From NCBI GenBank assembly GCA_025352065.1, contig JANXUC010000092.1:62001-126000 (forward strand): 64,000 nt of DNA, given 5' to 3'. The notes beneath the pieces were generated by a model, which was not told the DNA's origin, made no database searches, and saw only the letters and a list, made by a program, of their open reading frames with translations. How positions within the stretch are numbered: position 1 is the first letter of the stretch; every line of letters starts with the position of its first letter. This document shows positions 59,294 through 64,000 of this stretch, one piece after another. Position numbers and translations under genes: made by a program. This DNA comes from Acidobacteriaceae bacterium (GTDB lineage Bacteria > Acidobacteriota > Terriglobia > Terriglobales > Acidobacteriaceae).

Positions 59294-59417
59294 GAATCAG
59301 AACCGAAGTTCGATTCTAGGGTGAAGGGGAAAGGGGGGTCAAATGGGGATCATCGCGTGGACGCCGGTGACGGACCTTCACCGGCGTGGCTTCAACGGAA
59401 CACTAACGGAACAGCCG

Positions 59418-60311
59418 CTATTGCTGCGCGCGCTGGGTGTGCCCCCAGCGATAGGCGAAGGTGAACGACACCGTATCCGTCGAGTAATGCAAGCTGCGGT
59501 TGTAGGTCAGCTCCGCATCCACTCGTGGAGAAGGATGCACGGAGAATACGGCGGCCAGCCCGTGATCCGCCGCAAGACTGCCGGATCCCTGCGTGAGGTA
59601 AGCGAGGTCAAAAGGCCGTTTGCCGGAACCGCCAACAAGTCCTTTACCGACGCGCCGACTGTAAAGTTTCTGGTTGCCGAACCCCACATCGTCATAGGCG
59701 GAACCTTCCAGGCTGAAAAGCCTGGAGAGTTTCACCGAGGCTCCAACCTGGAACTCCGAGACCAGGCCGAGTGTAGTGAAGGCACGATGGTAGCGGCGGG
59801 TACTCGCCAAGCTGTTGCCAATGCTTCCCTCGGCAAAGGGGGTCACGGTGTTGAACCCATGTTCGATGCGGTTGTTCCAGGTGAAAGTCGCGCGCCCGGT
59901 GCTGATGCCCGCCTTCGTGTCGCCGGACGGAGCCGTGCCGGTCAGTGTGGCCGAGTAATCCACCACGTCGAAATCTTTGCCCGCCTCGAAGGTGAGATAG
60001 GCGTCGCCGAGTGAGTTGTAGTGATTCCGCTGGTCCTGCTGTCCCGCTGCATCAATGCGGGTGGTACTGGTCAGGCCATAAAACGGCATTCCGGCAGCGA
60101 CACCGAAATGGTCGGACCAGTCGTAGCCGAACTCTGAATTCAGATCGCTGGACCATCCCGAAGATGAGCTATGGCTGGTTCCCGCGGAACTGGAGAAGTA
60201 GCCGCCCCCGCGAGTCGTCGGCGAGGCTGGAGCAAAACTGGGCGACTGCGCCGGGGCGGAAAGTGTCACGCCGAACAACGCGATCAACACCACTAGAATG
60301 GATTTGGACAA
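59418..60311 (-). CDS. Exported beta-barrel-like outer membrane protein
   Basis: 297 residues from TTG 60311 with AAGGAG upstream. A signal peptide (SKSILVVLIALFGVTLSAPA) is followed by repeated amphipathic strands with alternating aromatic/polar residues (GWSSDLNSEFGYDWSDHFGV; NHYNSLGDAYLTFEAGKDFD; TDTVSFTFAYRWGHTQRAQQ) and many short Gly/Asp/Ser turns, the pattern of a transporter- or OmpW/alpha-amylase-type barrel. The C-terminus does not end in the classic aromatic residue. No substrate. Confidence 0.7.
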   Translation of the reverse strand: MSKSILVVLIALFGVTLSAPAQSPSFAPASPTTRGGGYFSSSAGTSHSSSSGWSSDLNSEFGYDWSDHFGVAAGMPFYGLTSTTRIDAAGQQDQRNHYNSLGDAYLTFEAGKDFDVVDYSATLTGTAPSGDTKAGISTGRATFTWNNRIEHGFNTVTPFAEGSIGNSLASTRRYHRAFTTLGLVSEFQVGASVKLSRLFSLEGSAYDDVGFGNQKLYSRRVGKGLVGGSGKRPFDLAYLTQGSGSLAADHGLAAVFSVHPSPRVDAELTYNRSLHYSTDTVSFTFAYRWGHTQRAQQ

Positions 60312-60407
60312 AGCGATTCTCCTTCGGGCAGATACGAATAACCGTATTGGCGGAGTCTGGACAGGTCAAGACACCACAGACGCCGATCTTCGGTAATGCG
60401 CACTGTG

Positions 60408-60440
60408 TATAATTTTTTATAAAGTAGCGCTGTAAGCGCA
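60408..60440 (+). promoter_or_regulatory. Possible promoter and hairpin upstream of the D/H-rich exported protein
   Basis: A perfect TATAAT (60408-60413) without a good -35, followed by hairpin GCGCT-GTA-AGCGC (about 60427-60439). The downstream gene starts 90 bp later. Confidence 0.45.
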
Positions 60441-60530
60441 GGACCTTCGTAATCGTGCGCGGTAACCTGCTGAAAAGTTAAGATCAAGGCTTGATGGCAG
60501 TTGGTTTGTACCAGGAAGCGTGGAGGACTT

Positions 60531-60950
60531 ATGAGCAAACGCTGGTTCGCAATACTCACACTCGTTGCCGTAATCGGTTTAGGGGCGCCCGCACTGCTGG
60601 CGGATGACGACCACCACGGCAACGGGCACCGGCACGGCAACAAGCACCATGATCGCGACAACGATCGCGACAACGACCGTGACCATGATAACGGTCCAGG
60701 CTGGGAACAGCGCGACGGGTATGAATACCAGACTTACGGCGATCATGGAGAACGTCCGCGAGGGTGGAGTCGCGGACGAAAGACTGGCTGGCGCAATTGC
60801 GGGCTGCCTCCGGGTCAAGCCAAGAAGTATGGTTGCCGAAGCTACGTCTATCAGGGTCGTCCGCACTACTATTACGAGGATGAGGGTGGGCGGATCGTGA
60901 TTCGGCGGCCGATCATTCGCCTGCATGGTGGCATCGATATCATTCCTTAA
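60531..60950 (+). CDS. Exported His/Asp-rich protein
   Basis: 139 residues from ATG 60531, preceded by GGAGG. A signal peptide (SKRWFAILTLVAVIGLGAPA, about 1-24) is followed by a His/Asp-rich stretch with DDDHHGNGHRHGNKHH and DND(R) repeats (about 25-55), a likely divalent-metal binding zone. Then comes a conserved-looking NCGLPPGQAKKYGCRSYVYQ followed by GRPHYYYEDEGGRIVIRRP, where two Cys may form a disulfide. The tail resembles RcnB/YXXW-type periplasmic proteins. Metal binding is inferred only from composition. Confidence 0.7.
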   Translation: MSKRWFAILTLVAVIGLGAPALLADDDHHGNGHRHGNKHHDRDNDRDNDRDHDNGPGWEQRDGYEYQTYGDHGERPRGWSRGRKTGWRNCGLPPGQAKKYGCRSYVYQGRPHYYYEDEGGRIVIRRPIIRLHGGIDIIP

Positions 60951-61011
60951 GTCAGTGGGGAAAGGGATGTTGACGGTAACTTAGCGCGCAGGCCGAGTAA
61001 GAGGCAGTGCG

Positions 61012-61251
61012 TTAACTCGCAACTGCAGTCTCATCCGGCGTTTCTCCCGCGCCCCGAGCCACAATCTCTGGCCTACAGAGGATCACGTAGTGCAGGGCGG
61101 ACAGGGTCGTGAAGGTGAAGGTGCTGAAGTTGCTAATGTGTCCGTAGTCGTAGACACTTGGCCCGCAGGCGAACATGCGGACGAGATTGGGGTCGAGCGG
61201 CTGGAATTCCTTGATCGTGCCGAAGAGTGTGTTGTAGAGATGCAGGGCCAT
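61012..61251 (-). pseudogene. Duplicated 5' fragment of cysS
   Basis: From ATG 61251 the frame reads MALHLYNTLFGTIKEFQPLD followed by PNLVRMFACGPSVYDYGHIS, clearly a diverged copy of the first ~43 residues of CysS. It then loses similarity and runs to a stop at 61012. The upstream flank of cysS (through GATTCTAGGGTG...GGGGTCAAAT...CGTGGAC) is copied too, so about 195 bp (61125-61316) correspond to 59168-59362 in the same orientation. It encodes no working synthetase: no KMSKS, no second zinc motif. Confidence 0.85.
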
Positions 61252-61323
61252 GAGTCGGAACCGAAGTCCGATTCTAGGGTGGAGCGGAGGAGGGGTCAAA
61301 TCCCGGGGCGTGGACTGTACGGA

Positions 61324-63603
61324 CTAGTTCAGACGGCGATCAACCGAAACCTCGTTGGTTTTGATCGATGGATCGGTGATCGGCAACATATCGTTCAGTA
61401 GCCTCTCCAGCAGCCGCTCACGCTCCTCAGTGTTGAGTTTGTCCTCCAGCTCGTGAAGTGCAAGCGCAACAACGTGATAGTGATGCAAGCCGCTGAATTC
61501 TGCGTCTCGGGTGAGTTCGAGCCAAAGCTTGTGCATTAAGGCGATGTCCTCAGGACGTAATCTTGGAGTGTGCGGGCCAAGATGGTATTCCACGGACTTG
61601 CCGTCGCGGCCGATGAGCTCCAGAGCGATGCGCGGCCTAGGTTCGGGCAATCGTTCCCAGGCATCGCCTGTCATCTTGCCTTGTAGGTCGGGCGGAAGTT
61701 TTTCGGACATGCCTGTAATGACTCTGGCGGATTGCAATTGTTGAGCAGTCAGCAGGATGGTGTCGAAAACGTCGGTGCCGGGCACCACCAGCAGGGATAC
61801 GGTCTTGCCTTCCTTCTCGGCGACGGTGACGACGTTGGTAAAGAGGTTCTGTTCGTACTGGTCGAAAATATCTTTGGCTTCGAAGACGGCATTGCCCGAA
61901 AATGCCGGTTCGCGATGATAGAGACGCGCGGTCATGACAACCACGTCTTGCTTGCTGGTGTCGACCTTTTGCAGAACTTGCCGCAAGCTGGCTAGATTGC
62001 GGGGATCGCGCACGGCAACCAGAACATTGCCTGGACGCACGTCGAGCACCTGGTTGGTCAAAGCAGAGTTGCTGTAAACGCGGAATTGCTCCGTGCTTTC
62101 TGCTTTTTCTGTGCGCGATTTTGCGGTGATGCGCTCTGAGATGCTGAAGATGGCGAAGAACAAGGCGCTGAATGCAGTGCCCGCAATTGTGGCATCAGGT
62201 TTGGTGAATAGGTTGACTACGGCTACGAGGAATAGAACAAGCGCGATCAAGCCGAGTCCGACCGGAATTTCCGTTTGGCCAATCTTGATGTTGCCTGGGA
62301 CCTTCCATTCGCGTTTTTCCTTGTGGGTGAAGCGAAGCACCAGGACTGCGAGCGCTTTGAATGCGAAGCTCCAGATAACGCCAAAAGCATAGAGTGCGGC
62401 CAGCAAATAGACGTTGCCACGGCTTATTACAATGGTCAGAATCTGCAGGCCGACGATCAGGTTAATGAGGCGGGAGCTTGTTCCGAAACGAGTATGCGGC
62501 TTCAGGAACCAGGGCGACATGACTCCGTCTTCGCTCACGCGATTGAGCACGCCGTTGGCGCCGACGATGGCTGTATTTACCGCGCCGGAAAGGATGAGTA
62601 CGCCGACCAGCACCACGAAGCCCTGAAAGATCAGTCGTAGGATGTACGGACCCGTCATGTACATGGCGAGGCCACTGATCAAATTGGCGAAGTAGCCCGG
62701 GCGTGCGCCATCCGGAATAATCATGACGGCGAAGAACGAAACCAGCGAAGTGAAGAGCAGGCTGTAAAGGAAGATAACGAAGCCTGCGCGTTCGAGGTTC
62801 TTCAGCTTCGGCGCTTCGATTTCCCGATTCACTTGCGCCAACGATTCCTCTCCACTCATGGCAAGAACGGAATGCCCGAAGCCGACGAGTAGCACGACCA
62901 CCGTCAGGTGCGAGAACCACGATCCCCAGAGCCAGCCTAGCGAATCTTTATCTAGCTTCATGTTCTGGATGGAGGGAGCGGGCGGAAGGTGGGCGCCGGT
63001 TTTCGCAATGGTGATCAGACACCAGGCGATTAGGATTACAACCATCACGGTGGTGATTTTCATGATCCAGAGCGCCTTTCCGCTGGATTCATGAATGCCT
63101 TGGATATTCTTCCACCAGAAATAGAGAGTCACGGCAATGCCGAACGCGGCAGCGAAAGCATTCGTAGGAATCTGGATTGGGTGGCCCAGATGAGCCAGCG
63201 AGTCCTGCACGAATCCTGCCATGTATTGGCCTGCCGATACGGCGCTGATGGGGCCGGTGAGAACGTAATCGAAGAGCAAGGCTGAGACGGATAGCTTGGC
63301 TAGGGTGCCACCCATAGCCTCTTTGACGACGCGGTAAACTCCGCCGCGGACGAACATACTGCTAGATTCGATATAGATCGCCCGGACGGCATAGCTAAAC
63401 AACATGACGCCAAGGACGAACCAGGCTGCGCTTTTGCCGATTACATTTTCGGTGTCTCCCCCGACATAGTAAGCCGAAGAGGCAAGGTCGGAAAGAACAA
63501 TGGCGGCAGCGCGCCAGAAAGAAATGAAAGAAAGCATGACCGTGGTCGCCACAAAGACTGGAACGGCTGGCCGCTTAATTTTGTCGAGTGTGCTGGAACT
63601 CAT
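61324..63603 (-). CDS. APC-superfamily permease with large C-terminal cytoplasmic domain
   Basis: 759 residues. The first 480 residues have 12 membrane helices of the amino acid/polyamine/organocation type (AVPVFVATTVMLSFISFWRA at the start; LLFDYVLTGPISAVSAGQYM; ALWIMKITTVMVVILIAWCL). The remaining 280 residues are soluble and contain DVRPGNVLVAVRDPRNLASL and IALELIGRDGKSVEYHLGPH. Large APC members with such tails include potassium importers of the KimA type as well as amino acid permeases. The tail (RPGNVLVAVRDP...VDTSKQDVVVMTARL) looks like a USP/regulatory domain. A KdpE-like regulator lies next to it, which would fit potassium, but substrate is unproven. Confidence 0.82.
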   Translation of the reverse strand: MSSSTLDKIKRPAVPVFVATTVMLSFISFWRAAAIVLSDLASSAYYVGGDTENVIGKSAAWFVLGVMLFSYAVRAIYIESSSMFVRGGVYRVVKEAMGGTLAKLSVSALLFDYVLTGPISAVSAGQYMAGFVQDSLAHLGHPIQIPTNAFAAAFGIAVTLYFWWKNIQGIHESSGKALWIMKITTVMVVILIAWCLITIAKTGAHLPPAPSIQNMKLDKDSLGWLWGSWFSHLTVVVLLVGFGHSVLAMSGEESLAQVNREIEAPKLKNLERAGFVIFLYSLLFTSLVSFFAVMIIPDGARPGYFANLISGLAMYMTGPYILRLIFQGFVVLVGVLILSGAVNTAIVGANGVLNRVSEDGVMSPWFLKPHTRFGTSSRLINLIVGLQILTIVISRGNVYLLAALYAFGVIWSFAFKALAVLVLRFTHKEKREWKVPGNIKIGQTEIPVGLGLIALVLFLVAVVNLFTKPDATIAGTAFSALFFAIFSISERITAKSRTEKAESTEQFRVYSNSALTNQVLDVRPGNVLVAVRDPRNLASLRQVLQKVDTSKQDVVVMTARLYHREPAFSGNAVFEAKDIFDQYEQNLFTNVVTVAEKEGKTVSLLVVPGTDVFDTILLTAQQLQSARVITGMSEKLPPDLQGKMTGDAWERLPEPRPRIALELIGRDGKSVEYHLGPHTPRLRPEDIALMHKLWLELTRDAEFSGLHHYHVVALALHELEDKLNTEERERLLERLLNDMLPITDPSIKTNEVSVDRRLN

Positions 63604-63689
63604 AGGCGTTGCCTTGGTGCCGATTCAGACTAGAAGAGAAGTGCGTAAAGAAGTTGCAAAGATGTCATAAGGAGGCCGTAGAGATAGGG

Positions 63690-64000
63690 TCATTGAGGGT
63701 CGAAGCGGTAACCGATCCAGGGTTCAGTCTTGAGGTACTTGGGCGCTCTGGGATTGGTTTCGAGCTTTTTACGCAGGTTGCCGATGAAGACCCGCAGGTA
63801 TTCGTTCTGTTCGACGCTATTGCTTCCCCAGATGGCTAAGAGGATTGCGCGATGGGTCAAAACTCTTCCTCGGTTGGCGAGAAAGAATTGGATGAGCTCA
63901 AATTCTTTGGGAGTAAGATGAACGGCTTTGCCTCGAACTTCGACGAGGTGCTGCTGCGGATCGATTTTGAAATCTCCGGATTCAAATGGCGTCTCTGCAG
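63690..64000 (-). CDS. KdpE-like OmpR/PhoB response regulator, C-terminal part (cut by window end)
   Basis: The stop codon is at 63690-63692; the 5' end lies beyond the window. The visible 103 codons are a winged-helix DNA-binding domain: GDFKIDPQQHLVEVRGKAVH, LTPKEFELIQFFLANRGRVL, THRAILLAIWGSNSVEQNEY, LRVFIGNLRKKLETNP and KTEPWIGYRF. The order and the LRVFIGNLRKKLE segment are closest to KdpE, which controls potassium uptake. The receiver domain is outside. It lies 86 bp before the permease gene on the same strand, so both may share a transcript. Confidence 0.85.
   Translation of the reverse strand, partial: AETPFESGDFKIDPQQHLVEVRGKAVHLTPKEFELIQFFLANRGRVLTHRAILLAIWGSNSVEQNEYLRVFIGNLRKKLETNPRAPKYLKTEPWIGYRFDPQ

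Overview
The window looks like chromosomal DNA of an Acidobacteriota (Terriglobia-type) bacterium. This is inferred from protein style: a PD-(D/E)XK 'intron-associated' endonuclease, a KdpE-like regulator, a class II NrdJ, and dense families of short palindromic intergenic repeats. GC is moderately high, and GTG and TTG starts are common. No rRNA, tRNA, CRISPR array, prophage or intact insertion sequence was recognised. About 60 genes are supported, mostly housekeeping, with a few toxin-antitoxin loci and several decayed genes.

Layout. 0-4.4 kb: a ParE/ParD-type pair, a truncated BrnA-like antitoxin, rmuC and small unknown genes, one with a probable frameshift. 4.8-6.2 kb: an ECF sigma factor with its anti-sigma factor. 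6.2-9 kb: a perfect 16-bp parS-like site beside a truncated DUF3800-like gene, an IS5-type transposase remnant and repeats. 9-20.3 kb: purB, a MarR regulator, a membrane-anchored trypsin-like protease, a glutaredoxin, vapBC, an HspR-like regulator, lolC/lolD and clpC. 20.4-24.2 kb: a miniature inverted-repeat element inserted in another repeat, larB, a ChaN-like gene, ubiX, a candidate structured RNA with its own promoter and terminator, and a NUDIX hydrolase. 24.3-33 kb: a two-domain LigD, exported proteins, a GT2 glycosyltransferase and a 1-kb block of stacked repeats. 32.5-36.3 kb: nrdJ behind a promoter carrying two NrdR-box-like sites. 36.4-43.2 kb: a deleted glyoxalase, an endonuclease-like gene, two EamA transporters, galT, yraN, a MOSC protein and a class III aminotransferase.

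43.5-50.2 kb holds a complete ISC iron-sulfur operon in the order iscR-iscS-iscU-iscA-hscB-hscA-fdx-iscX, read leftward from a promoter with a dyad that resembles an IscR operator. 50.4-64 kb: a small zinc-ribbon protein behind a near-consensus promoter, a receiver protein, an M50-like membrane protease, tsaD divergent from a cca-dciA-gatC-gatA cluster, cysS, a beta-barrel-like protein, a displaced fragment of the cysS 5' end, a large APC transporter and the end of a KdpE-like regulator cut by the window edge.

The main unusual signals are: (1) the promoter, long-range helix and terminator RNA at 23.4-23.7 kb, which also holds a 14-codon ORF; (2) the 94-bp element with a 5-bp target duplication; (3) intergenic repeats embedded in the variable linkers of coding genes; (4) a strand-independent C-over-G to G-over-C switch at 35-36.4 kb; (5) an HscB with the tetracysteine N-terminus typical of eukaryotic HSC20; (6) the parS-like site.
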